Assembly (NCBI GenBank): GCA_029975215.1 | Contig: JARKPO010000003.1 | Coordinates: 1 to 64,000, forward strand | Direction: 5' to 3' | DNA: 64,000 bases | Source of the DNA: Levilinea sp. | GTDB taxonomy: Bacteria > Chloroflexota > Anaerolineae > Anaerolineales > Anaerolineaceae | Made by a program: the position numbers and the translations under genes | Shown: positions 35,937 to 44,241 of the stretch, one piece after another | Position numbering within the stretch: position 1 is the stretch's first letter | Layout: every line of letters starts with the position of its first letter | Notes under the pieces: generated by a model | What the model was told of the DNA's origin: nothing | The model's database searches: none | What the model saw: the letters and a program-made list of their open reading frames with translations, nothing else

Positions 35937-36845
35937 ATGTTGCGCTCTGCACGGAAGATAATTCTCTTGGGGATGCTGCTGTTAGCGGGCGGTTTGGCGG
36001 CGAGGTGCGCCCCCAGCCGGGCGCCTGCTGCGGTGCGCCCCTTCCCAGCGGCGGCCGAGCCCGCTCCTCTCCGTACTCTCACGGCTGCCCCCACCCAGTC
36101 CCCCAACCCAATTACCCCCACCCCAACTTGCAGCCTGAGCGCGGGCGGCCGCCTGGAACAGGCCAGCCTGCCCAGCCAAAAGATCGGCAAGCCGCTGGAA
36201 TATTGGGTATACCTGCCCCCCTGTTACACTGAGAATCCCGCCCAGCCTTACCCCTGGCTGCTGCTGCTGCACGGGCAGTCTATGGACGCCGAGGTGTGGG
36301 TGCGCATGGGGGTGCAGGCGCGGGCGGATGAGCGGATCGCCGGGGGCAAGGCCCCTCCCTTTGTAATCGTCATGCCCACCGAGGCCTATTATCTTCAAGA
36401 GATGAATGAGGCGCGCTTTGGAGAGGCTGTGCGCCAGGAGCTGCTGCCGGCCGTGCAGGCGCGCTACGCTCTCTGCGCCCAACCCGAATGCCGCGCGGTG
36501 GGCGGGCTTTCCCGCGGGGCGCTGTGGGCCTTGCGCCTGGCCTTGGAGGGGGATCCGACCTTTGGCGCGGTGGGCGGCCACAGCCTGCCCAACAGCCCCT
36601 TCAGCCCCAGCAAACTGCGCGCTCTGCTGGCCGCGCGCAGTCCCCAGCCGCCGCCGCGCATCTGGCTGGACAGCGGCAAGCTGGACCGTTACCTGCGGGG
36701 GGCCACCCAATTCCATGAGCTGCTCACCCAGCAGAAAGTGGCGCACACCTGGACAGTCAACGAGGGTGCGCATGAAGAGGCTTACTGGCAGGCGCATTTG
36801 GGAGAATATCTGCAATGGTACACCCAAGATTGGCCGCTTCCCTGA
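35937..36845 (+). CDS. Secreted esterase of the alpha/beta-hydrolase fold
   Basis: This 302-residue exported protein has an N-terminal hydrophobic signal (about 8-23) and a Pro/Thr-rich spacer (TAAPTQSPNPITPTPT). An esterase domain of the putative-esterase (feruloyl/esterase D-like) type follows. The nucleophile elbow is GGLSRGA, and a late histidine lies in NEGAHEEAYW. A Cys follows the signal, but the lipobox is irregular (AARC), so lipidation is doubtful. It diverges from tRNA-Pro. The substrate is unknown. Confidence 0.78.
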   Translation: MLRSARKIILLGMLLLAGGLAARCAPSRAPAAVRPFPAAAEPAPLRTLTAAPTQSPNPITPTPTCSLSAGGRLEQASLPSQKIGKPLEYWVYLPPCYTENPAQPYPWLLLLHGQSMDAEVWVRMGVQARADERIAGGKAPPFVIVMPTEAYYLQEMNEARFGEAVRQELLPAVQARYALCAQPECRAVGGLSRGALWALRLALEGDPTFGAVGGHSLPNSPFSPSKLRALLAARSPQPPPRIWLDSGKLDRYLRGATQFHELLTQQKVAHTWTVNEGAHEEAYWQAHLGEYLQWYTQDWPLP

Positions 36846-36869
36846 TTTTGGGCGATTGGGGACAATAAA

Positions 36870-36909
36870 TACCGCCCTGCAGCCGTCAGATGGGGTCAGC
36901 AGGGCGGTA
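36870..36909 (-). terminator. Terminator after sodA
   Basis: TACCGCCCTGC pairs perfectly with GCAGGGCGGTA around an 18-nt loop. On the minus strand it is followed by TTTATT. It may also serve the convergent esterase gene. Confidence 0.7.
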
Positions 36910-36959
36910 GGGATGGCTGAAATGGGATCAGCTCGAATCCTCAATCCTGAAAGAGATGC

Positions 36960-37577
36960 TTATTTGGCGCGGGCGTAGTGCGCGGCGACCACATCCCAGT
37001 TCACCACGTTCCAGAAATTCTTGATGTAGTCCGGGCGGCGGTTCTGATAATTCAAATAGTAGGCATGCTCCCACACATCCAGGCCCAAAATGGGGGTGTG
37101 CCCGTCCATATAGGGGCTGTCCTGGTTGGCGGTGGAATACACTTGCAGCTGCTTGCTGCCGTCCACCACCAGCCAGGCCCAGCCGGAGCCAAAGCGGGTG
37201 GCCGCAGCGTTGGAAAATTTTTCCATGAAGGCTTCCACCGAACCAAACACGGCGGTCAAATCCGCGGCCAGCGCGCCGTTGGGGGCTTTGCTGCCGCCGG
37301 GGGTCATCAGTTCCCAAAACAGGCTGTGATTGGCATGCCCGCCGCCGTTGTTGCGCACAGCGGTGCGGATGCCTTCGGGCAGGCTGTTGATCCCGCGCAA
37401 AATGTCTTCAATGGGGCGCTCATACTGCTCTGGGGCGCTTTCCAGGGCTTTGTTCAGGTTGGCCACGTAAGCAGCGTGGTGCTTGCCGTGGTGAATTTCC
37501 ATGGTGCGGGCGTCAATCACCGGCTCCAGCGCATCAAACGCGTAAGGCAGGGCGGGCAGTTCAAACAGTTTGGTCAT
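36960..37577 (-). CDS. sodA: Mn/Fe superoxide dismutase
   Basis: This enzyme dismutates superoxide in the cytosol. All four metal ligands are in place in the 205-residue chain: His in [10 protein letters not shown], His in [10 protein letters not shown], and Asp and His in [14 protein letters not shown]. The GGGHANH and NQDSPY contexts favour manganese, although the metal must be shown experimentally. A strong promoter (37651-37679) and a perfect 14-bp palindrome in the leader suggest regulation. A nickel SOD is encoded 1.5 kb away. Confidence 0.95.
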   Translation of the reverse strand: MTKLFELPALPYAFDALEPVIDARTMEIHHGKHHAAYVANLNKALESAPEQYERPIEDILRGINSLPEGIRTAVRNNGGGHANHSLFWELMTPGGSKAPNGALAADLTAVFGSVEAFMEKFSNAAATRFGSGWAWLVVDGSKQLQVYSTANQDSPYMDGHTPILGLDVWEHAYYLNYQNRRPDYIKNFWNVVNWDVVAAHYARAK

Positions 37578-37613
37578 CTCACACGATCCTTTCCTTCAAG
37601 GGCATTTGCGAAC

Positions 37614-37627
37614 CCACCATATGGTGG
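37614..37627. promoter_or_regulatory. Perfect 14-bp palindrome in the sodA leader
   Basis: CCACCATATGGTGG is fully symmetric. It lies about 17 bp after the predicted transcription start and 36 bp before the sodA ATG. It could be a repressor operator or an RNA hairpin. Confidence 0.6.
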
Positions 37628-37650
37628 CAGTTAATTAGATTATTAAGGTA

Positions 37651-37679
37651 ATATTACGCTGTATTGAGCTCAAAGTCAA
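37651..37679 (-). promoter_or_regulatory. sodA promoter
   Basis: On the minus strand TTGACT and TAATAT are separated by 17 bp. Two ATAAGAGTT copies 11 bp apart (37689 and 37700, plus-strand reading) sit just upstream of the -35 box and may bind an activator. Confidence 0.65.
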
Positions 37680-37762
37680 ATTTTTTGCATAAGAGTTGTA
37701 TAAGAGTTTGCTCAGCTGCGCCTGCCCTGTCCTGACGCTGCGCCGCACTTGCCAGGACGCGA

Positions 37763-37768
37763 TATAAT
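37763..37768 (+). promoter_or_regulatory. -10 element before the PLP-enzyme gene
   Basis: A perfect TATAAT lies 32 bp before the ATG at 37801. No convincing -35 box is seen. Confidence 0.45.
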
Positions 37769-37800
37769 AGAGGTAACCCAAACCCCTTAAAGGAGTATTC

Positions 37801-39033
37801 ATGTCCCCCATCCATTCCAACCAGGGGATCAGCACCCTGGTGAACCACGTCGGCGAAGGTGAGAATCCCCTGCACGCGCACGTCACCCCCATTTTCCAGA
37901 CTTCTACCTTCAGCTTTCCCGAGGTCAAAGATGCTGCCGCGGCGTTTGCAGGCGAAGGCAGTGGTTACCTTTACACCCGGCTGAACAACCCCAACCAGCG
38001 CCAACTGGCCTTGAAGATCGCCGCGTTGGAAGGTTATGATCTGATGCGCGCCCACCCCGACCAGGAGCTGGAATCTTTGGTGGACGGGATCGTGTATGCC
38101 ACCGGTATGGCGGCCATCACCTCGGCCATCCTGGGGCGGGTGAAGGGCGGCGATACCGTCATCGCCCAAAAGACGCTCTACAGCGCCACCTACAAATTCT
38201 TTCAAGATGTAGCCCCCACCTACGGCATTCAGGTGGTGTGGATGGAAGACGGCGATTTAAACAAATGGGCCGACGCCCTGCGCGCGCATCCTGAGGCGCG
38301 CCTGGTGTACCTGGAATCCCCTGCCAACCCCACCATGAGCCTGGTGGATATTGAGGCCATCACCAAGATGGCCCACCAGCAGGACGCCTGGGTGTTTGTG
38401 GATAACACCTTCGCCTCGCCTTACTGTCAGCGCCCGCTGACCCTGGGGGCGGATGTGGTGATGCATTCCACCACCAAATACATCGGTGGTCACGGTCTGG
38501 TGGTGGGCGGCGCTGTGGTCAGCCGCCACGCGGATTGGGCACGCGGCCCGCTGCGCAAGATCACCGATATTTTTGGCGGCACAGCCAGCCCCTTTGACGC
38601 ATGGCTGACCACCGTGGGCCTGAAGACCTTCGAACTGCGCATGCAGCGCCACTGCGAAAACGCCATGCAGGTGGCCCGCTTCCTTGAAGATCACCCCGCT
38701 GTGGAGCGCGTGTTCTACCCCGGCCTGGAAAGCCACCCCGATCACGAACTGGCCAAGCGCCAGATGCTGGATTTCAGCGGTATGCTGTCCTTTGAGCTGC
38801 GCGGCGGGCTGGATGCCGGCATCAGCATGATGAACCGCGTGAAAGTCTGCACCCTGGCGGTTTCGTTGGGCAACGTGGACACGCTGATTGAACACCCCGC
38901 CAGCATGACCCACGCCGGGGTTCCCAAAGCCGCCCGCCAGGAGATGGGCATCACCGACGGCCTGGTGCGTCTGTCGGTGGGCGTTGAAAACGTGGATGAT
39001 TTGCTCCAGGATTTGGGGCAGTCGCTGTGCTAA
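37801..39033 (+). CDS. Cys/Met metabolism PLP-dependent enzyme (methionine gamma-lyase-like)
   Basis: This 410-residue enzyme belongs to the trans-sulfuration family. The PLP lysine sits in HSTTKYIGGHG; YTRLNNPNQRQLALKIAALEG and FVDNTFASPYCQRP match the family. It could be methionine gamma-lyase, cystathionine gamma-lyase or O-acetylhomoserine sulfhydrylase; motifs alone do not decide. Length is normal. AAAGGAG precedes the ATG. The nickel SOD gene follows after 37 bp, so both may be co-transcribed. Confidence 0.85.
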   Translation: MSPIHSNQGISTLVNHVGEGENPLHAHVTPIFQTSTFSFPEVKDAAAAFAGEGSGYLYTRLNNPNQRQLALKIAALEGYDLMRAHPDQELESLVDGIVYATGMAAITSAILGRVKGGDTVIAQKTLYSATYKFFQDVAPTYGIQVVWMEDGDLNKWADALRAHPEARLVYLESPANPTMSLVDIEAITKMAHQQDAWVFVDNTFASPYCQRPLTLGADVVMHSTTKYIGGHGLVVGGAVVSRHADWARGPLRKITDIFGGTASPFDAWLTTVGLKTFELRMQRHCENAMQVARFLEDHPAVERVFYPGLESHPDHELAKRQMLDFSGMLSFELRGGLDAGISMMNRVKVCTLAVSLGNVDTLIEHPASMTHAGVPKAARQEMGITDGLVRLSVGVENVDDLLQDLGQSLC

Positions 39034-39070
39034 TTGGAGTTCCAATGGTAGGTCATTCCCAAAGGAGGAC

Positions 39071-39574
39071 ATGATGCTGCATCAAGTGGTAAAGGCGTTC
39101 GATCGTGTGTTTCATTTTGAAGAAGCCCGCGCGCATTGCGACATTCCGTGCGGAATCTACGATCCGCATCTGGCGCAGGTTGCGGCGCTGACCGTGATCC
39201 GCATGGTGGACCTGATGGAAGAGCTGAGCAAAGGGCCGGAAGTGGAAGCGATGGTGTTCCACAACAGCATGGCGCGCTACATTGCCGTCAAAGAGGAGCA
39301 TGCCGAACTGCTTAAGAAAGAAGTGCGCGTGATCTACGGCGACTACATCAAGCAGGAACATCTGGATAAATATCCCGAACTGGCCGGTCTGGTGCATAAA
39401 ATCTTCCAACTGGGTTCCAAAGCGCGCCAGAGCGTGAACCGCGCCCAGGCGGTGGAGCTTTTGGCGGCGGTCAACCGCTTTGCCGAGATCTATTGGGAAA
39501 CCAAAGGCATCGCCACCAAGCGCGTCAAGGCCCCTTATAAACCGTCTGAGGAGATGGTTCTGCCGGTTCTGTGA
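39071..39574 (+). CDS. sodN: Nickel superoxide dismutase precursor
   Basis: This homohexameric nickel enzyme dismutates superoxide. The nickel hook is HCDIPCGIYDP: the mature N-terminal His, Cys2 and Cys6 ligands follow removal of a propeptide of about 21 residues. The rest forms the four-helix bundle typical of the family. A strong AAAGGAGG precedes two in-frame ATGs (39071, 39074), the second better spaced. Its stop overlaps the start of the maturation protease gene, the usual sodN-sodX arrangement. Confidence 0.95.
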   Translation: MMLHQVVKAFDRVFHFEEARAHCDIPCGIYDPHLAQVAALTVIRMVDLMEELSKGPEVEAMVFHNSMARYIAVKEEHAELLKKEVRVIYGDYIKQEHLDKYPELAGLVHKIFQLGSKARQSVNRAQAVELLAAVNRFAEIYWETKGIATKRVKAPYKPSEEMVLPVL

Positions 39575-39888
39575 TGCTGAAAATCCTCAAAGTTTCCGGT
39601 TTCAGCCTGGAGCCAGATTTTCAGGACGGCGATTATGTACTGATTGCGCGCTGGCCCGGGTGGAACCCCCGCGTGGGCCAGGTGGTGGCCCTGCACCAGC
39701 CCACCTACGGCACGCTGCTCAAACGGGTGTGGTCGCTGGACCGCGCAGCCGGGATGGTGGAGGTGCGCGGGCAGCACCCGCACAGTGTGGACAGCCGCAC
39801 CTTCGGCCCTGTTCCCATTTGCAGCCTGATGGGGCGCGTGATTTGGAGAATTTCAAAACCAGCGGGCACACCCGCTGCTGAACGATGA
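39574..39888 (+). CDS. sodX: Nickel-type superoxide dismutase maturation protease
   Basis: This S26/S24-like serine protease of 104 residues should cut the SodN propeptide to expose the His ligand. The nucleophile Ser is in VSGFSLEPDFQDGDYVLI (the usual SMxP is SLEP) and the catalytic Lys in TLLKRVWSL. No membrane helix is apparent, as expected for a cytosolic processing enzyme. The ATG overlaps the sodN TGA. Pairing with sodN makes the assignment strong. Confidence 0.9.
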   Translation: MLKILKVSGFSLEPDFQDGDYVLIARWPGWNPRVGQVVALHQPTYGTLLKRVWSLDRAAGMVEVRGQHPHSVDSRTFGPVPICSLMGRVIWRISKPAGTPAAER

Positions 39889-39903
39889 AGGAAAGGATGA
39901 ACG

Positions 39904-40422
39904 ATGGCAAAAACCCCGCAGCAGTGGACCAAGGCTCCTGAGATGGAGATTGATCCTAAAAAGAGTTACAAAGCGATCTTGAAAACCGAAAAAGGCGATA
40001 TGACCTTCACCCTGTTTGCCGATAAGGCCCCGCGCACGGTGAACAACTTCGTGTTCTTGGCCCGCCAGGGATTTTATGACAACACCACCTTCCACCGCGT
40101 GATCCGTGATTTCATGGTGCAGGGCGGCGACCCTACTGGCACGGGCATGGGCGGCCCCGGCTACCGTTTTGCAGATGAATTCCATTCCAGCCTGCGCCAC
40201 GACAAACCCGGCGTGCTTTCGATGGCCAATGCCGGCCCTGGCACCAACGGTTCGCAGTTCTTCATCACCCACGTGCCCACCCCCTGGTTGGATAATAAAC
40301 ACGCCATCTTCGGCCAACTCATCGAAGGCTCGGATGTGCTCTTCTCCATTCCGGAACGCGACCCCCAGCGGGCCAAGGCTCCCGGTGTGACCCTGCTTTC
40401 GGTGGAAATCATCGAAGCCTGA
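39904..40422 (+). CDS. Cyclophilin-type peptidyl-prolyl cis-trans isomerase
   Basis: This 172-residue cytosolic isomerase has catalytic [19 protein letters not shown] and downstream [15 protein letters not shown], all conserved. It has a 24-residue N-terminal extension ([20 protein letters not shown]), matched in the lipoprotein cyclophilin at 2963. The two may be paralogues. It follows sodX by 15 bp and probably belongs to that operon, ending at the terminator at 40443. Confidence 0.93.
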   Translation: MAKTPQQWTKAPEMEIDPKKSYKAILKTEKGDMTFTLFADKAPRTVNNFVFLARQGFYDNTTFHRVIRDFMVQGGDPTGTGMGGPGYRFADEFHSSLRHDKPGVLSMANAGPGTNGSQFFITHVPTPWLDNKHAIFGQLIEGSDVLFSIPERDPQRAKAPGVTLLSVEIIEA

Positions 40423-40442
40423 ACGAACAAATTGCTCACCGC

Positions 40443-40477
40443 AGCGCCCCTGTTCAAACCAACAGGGGCGCTGTTTG
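40443..40477 (+). terminator. Rho-independent terminator after the cyclophilin gene
   Basis: AGCGCCCCTGTT pairs perfectly with AACAGGGGCGCT around a 6-nt loop, followed by GTTTG. The T-run is short but the 12-bp stem is strong. Confidence 0.75.
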
Positions 40478-40553
40478 ATGAATGCGCCCTACGGGTTTGT
40501 ACTGCGATTGTAAGGAACCTGCCTGCCGCGTGAAATCTATGGAATCCAAACGG

Positions 40554-40574
40554 ATGCGGTAAAATTAACCGCAT
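40554..40574. promoter_or_regulatory. Inverted repeat over the uvrC -10 box
   Basis: ATGCGGT (40554-40560) and ACCGCAT (40568-40574) flank an AT-rich centre that contains TAAAAT (40560-40565). A bound repressor would block transcription. No known LexA consensus is matched. Confidence 0.5.
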
Positions 40575-40590
40575 TGGATCACTCATCTTT

Positions 40591-42453
40591 ATGACCGATC
40601 TTTCTGAGCACCTGCAAGGCATTTTGGATACCCTGCCCACCAAGCCGGGCTGTTACATCATGAAGAACAGCGGTGGGCAGATCATTTACGTGGGCAAGGC
40701 CATTAACCTGCGCAACCGCGTGCGTTCCTATTTCCACGCCAGCGCTGAGCAGGACGCCAAAACCCGCCAACTGGTGCGCAATATTGTGGATATCGAGTGG
40801 ATTGTGGTCGGGTCGGAGCTGGAGGCTCTCATCCTGGAGATGAACCTCATCAAGAAGCACCGCCCGCGCTACAACATCCGCCTGAAAGACGACAAACGTT
40901 ACCCCTACATCAAAATTCACTGGGCCGACCCCTACCCCAAAGTGACCGTCACGCGTCAGATGGTGCAGGACGGCTCGCGCTATTACGGGCCCTACACCAG
41001 CGCCTGGGCGGTACACCAGACGTTGGACGTCCTGCGGCGCATTTTCCCGTATCTGACCTGCGACCGGGTGATCACCGGCAAAGATCCGCGCGCCTGCCTG
41101 TATTACGACATTAAACTGTGCAGCGCCCCCTGCATCGGCGCGGTGGATCAGCAGGGCTACCGCCAGATGATGGCCGATTTGGGCGCGTTCTTGGAGGGCA
41201 AATCGGATGAGATCACGCAGCGGCTGCGGCGTGAGATGGATTTGGCGGCGGAGGAACTGCGCTTTGAGCAGGCCGCCGTGCGCCGCGACCAGCTGCAGGC
41301 CATTGAACGCATCGTGGAGCGCCAGAAGGTGCTGTCCAACGATCAGGTGGATTCGGATGTGATCGCCATGGCGCGCAACAACGGCGAGGCCTGCGTGCAG
41401 ATCTTTTTCATCCGCGGCGGCAAGCTGATTGGGCGCGAGTACTTCATCCTGGAAGGCACCGAGGACGAGGCCGACAGCGAAGTGGTGGCCGAATTTATCA
41501 AGCAGTTCTACGCCCAGGCCGCCAATGTGCCCGCGCAGCTGCTGCTGCCCAACGAAATTGAGGAAGCGCGCATCATTCAGGAATGGCTGCGTTCGCGGCG
41601 CAGCGGTGAAAAGGTGGAGGTGAGCGTGCCGCGCGAGGGCCAGCCCCAGGAATTGGTGCAGATGGCTACCGAGAACGCCGTGGAAACCCTGCGCGCCCTG
41701 CGCGCCCAATGGGACGCCGACACCAACCGTCAGAGCGAAGCCCTGGCCGAGCTGCAGGCTGCCCTCCAGCTCTCCGGCCCGCCCAACCGCATTGAGTGTT
41801 ACGACATTTCCAACACCCAGGGAACCTACGCGGTGGGCAGCATGGTGGTGTTTGAGCAGGGCACGCCTGCCAAGAAGCACTACCGGCGCTTTAATATCCA
41901 GTCGGTGAGCGGGCCGGATGACTTTGCCAGCATGGAAGAGGTGCTCACCCGTCGCTTTCGCCGTTGGCAGGCAGCCCAAGAGGCGGAGAGCGTGGGTGAA
42001 AAGCCCGACCTGTCATTTGCCATGCTGCCGGATCTGCTGATGGTGGACGGCGGTAAGGGGCAGCTCAGCCGGGCGGTGGCCGTTTTAGAACGCTTCAACC
42101 TGTTGGGACGTGTGCCGGTGGTGGGGCTGGCCAAGCAGCAGGAAGAGCTGTTTCTGCCGGGGCAAAGCCAATCGCTGCTCCTGCCGCGCAATTCGCAGGG
42201 GCTGTACCTCATCCAGCGGGTGCGCGACGAGGCTCACCGCTTCGCCATCACCGCCCACCGCAGCCGCCGCACGCGCGAAGGTCTGGCCTCTCGCCTGGAT
42301 AAAATCCCCGGCATTGGCCCCGGCCGCCGCCAACTGCTGTTAAAACGTTTTGGTTCCATCGAAAGAATTTTAGAAGCGACAGAAGAAGAGTTGACCGCCT
42401 TGCCGGGCATTACCCCCGAAATTGCCCTGGCGCTCAAAACGCAATTAGAATGA
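40591..42453 (+). CDS. uvrC: Excinuclease ABC subunit C
   Basis: This nuclease makes both cuts in nucleotide excision repair. The 620-residue chain has the GIY-YIG domain (CYIMKNSGGQIIYVGKA), a UVR segment near residues 200-240 and the RNase H-like nuclease (GNDISNTQGT region reads CYDISNTQG; MVDGGKGQLSRA). The C-terminal helix-hairpin-helix pair is IPGIGPGRRQLLLKRFG and LPGITPE. Length is normal. A response regulator gene follows by 7 bp. Confidence 0.95.
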   Translation: MTDLSEHLQGILDTLPTKPGCYIMKNSGGQIIYVGKAINLRNRVRSYFHASAEQDAKTRQLVRNIVDIEWIVVGSELEALILEMNLIKKHRPRYNIRLKDDKRYPYIKIHWADPYPKVTVTRQMVQDGSRYYGPYTSAWAVHQTLDVLRRIFPYLTCDRVITGKDPRACLYYDIKLCSAPCIGAVDQQGYRQMMADLGAFLEGKSDEITQRLRREMDLAAEELRFEQAAVRRDQLQAIERIVERQKVLSNDQVDSDVIAMARNNGEACVQIFFIRGGKLIGREYFILEGTEDEADSEVVAEFIKQFYAQAANVPAQLLLPNEIEEARIIQEWLRSRRSGEKVEVSVPREGQPQELVQMATENAVETLRALRAQWDADTNRQSEALAELQAALQLSGPPNRIECYDISNTQGTYAVGSMVVFEQGTPAKKHYRRFNIQSVSGPDDFASMEEVLTRRFRRWQAAQEAESVGEKPDLSFAMLPDLLMVDGGKGQLSRAVAVLERFNLLGRVPVVGLAKQQEELFLPGQSQSLLLPRNSQGLYLIQRVRDEAHRFAITAHRSRRTREGLASRLDKIPGIGPGRRQLLLKRFGSIERILEATEEELTALPGITPEIALALKTQLE

Positions 42454-42460
42454 GGTGCTC

Positions 42461-42865
42461 ATGAAAAACGTCTGGTTAGTGGACGACAACGCCCAGGTTC
42501 GTGAAGCCCTTCAGGACATGTTTCGCCTGCTCGGATATTCCTGCCGTACGTTCAACGCCGCGCCCCCAGCTGTAGAGGCTTTGCTGGCCGGCGAAATCCC
42601 CGATCTGCTCTTCCTGGACATCAACATGCCCGGGGTGTCGGGGATGGAATTGCTGGGCTTCATCCGCGGGCGCGACGCCTGGAAAAACCTGCCGGTGCTG
42701 ATGTTGACGGGGGAAACGGCGGAAAATATGGTTGAATTGGCCATCCGTTTGGGGGCGGATGGGTATGTGTTTAAGCCAGTCACTTTTGAACAGTTGGAAA
42801 TGGCCATCCCACTCGCCGTTGAGCGGCGGCGGATTGCCGCCAACCGCAAGCCGGAAGAGGGCTGA
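42461..42865 (+). CDS. Stand-alone response regulator (receiver only)
   Basis: This 134-residue CheY-like protein has the acidic pair in WLVDDN, the phospho-acceptor Asp in LLFLDINMPG and the conserved Lys in YVFKPV. No output domain is present, so it signals by protein contact. The ATG at 42461 follows GAGG; a GTG lies two codons earlier. It closely follows uvrC. A cognate kinase is not identified; the GAF kinase at 31021 normally pairs with LuxR-type regulators. Confidence 0.88.
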   Translation: MKNVWLVDDNAQVREALQDMFRLLGYSCRTFNAAPPAVEALLAGEIPDLLFLDINMPGVSGMELLGFIRGRDAWKNLPVLMLTGETAENMVELAIRLGADGYVFKPVTFEQLEMAIPLAVERRRIAANRKPEEG

Positions 42866-42917
42866 ACGCAGGGCCGCTACACAGCCGATCTGACCGCATT
42901 TTTAGAGGAGAACCGTC

Positions 42918-43298
42918 ATGCCCCGGATTGAAATTACCAGCCCCACCGCCTCCAAAGTTGGCCCCTATTCGCACGCGGTTCGCTCCGGCGATCTGATTTA
43001 CCTTTCCGGACAGACGCCCATTGACCCCGCCACCGGCAAACTGGCTGAGGGCGGCATTCAGGCGCAGACCGCTCAATGCTTTGCCAATCTGCGCGGGGTG
43101 CTGCAGGCCGCGGGTTTGGATTTGGAACACGTCATCAAGGTCAACGTCTTCCTGACCGACATGGGCAATTTTGCGGCCATGAACGAAGTCTACGCCCAGC
43201 AGTTCCAGCCCCCCTATCCCGCCCGCACCACCATCGGTGTGGCCTCACTGCCGCTCAACGCACAGATTGAAATTGAGATGATCGCCCGCAGCGAGTGA
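42918..43298 (+). CDS. ridA: RidA family enamine/imine deaminase
   Basis: This 126-residue trimeric enzyme removes reactive 2-aminoacrylate and related intermediates. Motifs are VGPYSHAVRSGDLIYLSGQ, CFANLRGVLQAAG and the catalytic Arg in PPYPARTTIGV. A nearby PLP lyase of the methionine/cysteine type could generate such enamines. The ATG at 42918 follows GAGGAG. The ORF ends at a hairpin terminator. Confidence 0.9.
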   Translation: MPRIEITSPTASKVGPYSHAVRSGDLIYLSGQTPIDPATGKLAEGGIQAQTAQCFANLRGVLQAAGLDLEHVIKVNVFLTDMGNFAAMNEVYAQQFQPPYPARTTIGVASLPLNAQIEIEMIARSE

Positions 43299-43333
43299 GC
43301 CGGCTGTCCGCGCGAACGCGAAAACATTAAAAC

Positions 43334-43369
43334 GACCGCCGTGCGAGATTGCGCGGCGGTCTTGTTGAT
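43334..43369 (+). terminator. Terminator after ridA
   Basis: GACCGCC (43334-43340) pairs with GGCGGTC (43355-43361), extended by inner GC pairs, followed by TTGTTG. It lies between convergent genes and may act in both directions. Confidence 0.6.
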
Positions 43370-43385
43370 GATTCAGTTGAAATGG

Positions 43386-44144
43386 TCAGGAGCGGGCCGG
43401 TCGGCGCAATCGGCTGGCTGCCAGCAAGGCCAGCACCAACCCCGCAGCCGCATATCCGGCCAGGTTAAGGGGCGGCAGGGCCGCCCAGCGTACCGAGATG
43501 CCCGCGAAGGCCCACACCAATACCAGCAGGTAGCCGATGTCCGAGCGGGTGAAGGCCATCACCGCTGCCACCCCCACGCCCACCGCCAGCAGGATCAGCG
43601 TCCAGGCCATATCGCTGATGCCCCAGCCGTTCCAGCCCAGGTAAGAGAACAGGGCGGTGGCGTTGGCCAGGGTAGCTACAGTGATCCAGCCCAGGTAAAT
43701 ACTGAACGGTGCAGAAACGGTGAACTTTTCCAGGGTGGAGAAGCGGGTTTTGCCGATCCTCAGCCGCAGGTAAATTACCAGCAGGGCTGCCAGCAGCACC
43801 AGCATGGTGACCAGCGAGAGGGTGTACAGGCCGTAATGCCAGAACAGGATCCACACCCCATTGGCAATACTGGTGAGGGATACCCACCAGCCGGTGGTGC
43901 GCAGGCGCGGGTTTTGACGCTGGGCGGGCAGGGCCTGGTACACGGTGTAGGCCAGCAGGGCGATGTAGATTAGCCCCCAAATAGAAAAAACGTATCCGGC
44001 GGGGACGAACAGTACGTTGAAACTGTCCGAAATTTCCCCAGTGTTGCGCCCGTTGAGGGGCAGGGCGTTGGCGGCCCCATTGAGAACCAGGGCGAAGAGG
44101 GTGGTGAAGATCACCGAAAACTGACGTGCAATATCTCGATTCAT
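43386..44144 (-). CDS. TspO/MBR-related tryptophan-rich membrane protein
   Basis: This 252-residue membrane protein has about seven helices, rich in aromatic residues (VFSIWGLIYIALLAY, FWHYGLYTLS, GWITVATLAN), as in tryptophan-rich sensory proteins. TspO proteins bind porphyrins and some respond to light or oxygen. It is longer than the classical 160-residue TspO. Its promoter has -10 TATACT (44175-44180) and three TATACA repeats at 11-bp steps over the -35 region. AGGGAG precedes the ATG. Confidence 0.75.
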   Translation of the reverse strand: MNRDIARQFSVIFTTLFALVLNGAANALPLNGRNTGEISDSFNVLFVPAGYVFSIWGLIYIALLAYTVYQALPAQRQNPRLRTTGWWVSLTSIANGVWILFWHYGLYTLSLVTMLVLLAALLVIYLRLRIGKTRFSTLEKFTVSAPFSIYLGWITVATLANATALFSYLGWNGWGISDMAWTLILLAVGVGVAAVMAFTRSDIGYLLVLVWAFAGISVRWAALPPLNLAGYAAAGLVLALLAASRLRRPARS

Positions 44145-44197
44145 GATTCGCTCCCTTTGCTGTCGTATAGACTCAGTATAGCGGCAAGAGGAGCGAA

Positions 44198-44225
44198 TGT
44201 ATATACAATGTATAAGCTTTGTATA
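44198..44225. promoter_or_regulatory. Three TGTATA direct repeats at 11-bp spacing
   Basis: TGTATA occurs at 44198, 44209 and 44220, exactly one helical turn apart. The first copy lies 17 bp from the TATACT -10 box of the downstream minus-strand gene, so the array covers the -35 position. The layout is like the operators of the MerR-type B12 photoreceptors CarH and LitR. No such regulator gene is in this window. Confidence 0.65.
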
Positions 44226-44241
44226 TTCAGCCCAGGCGCGC

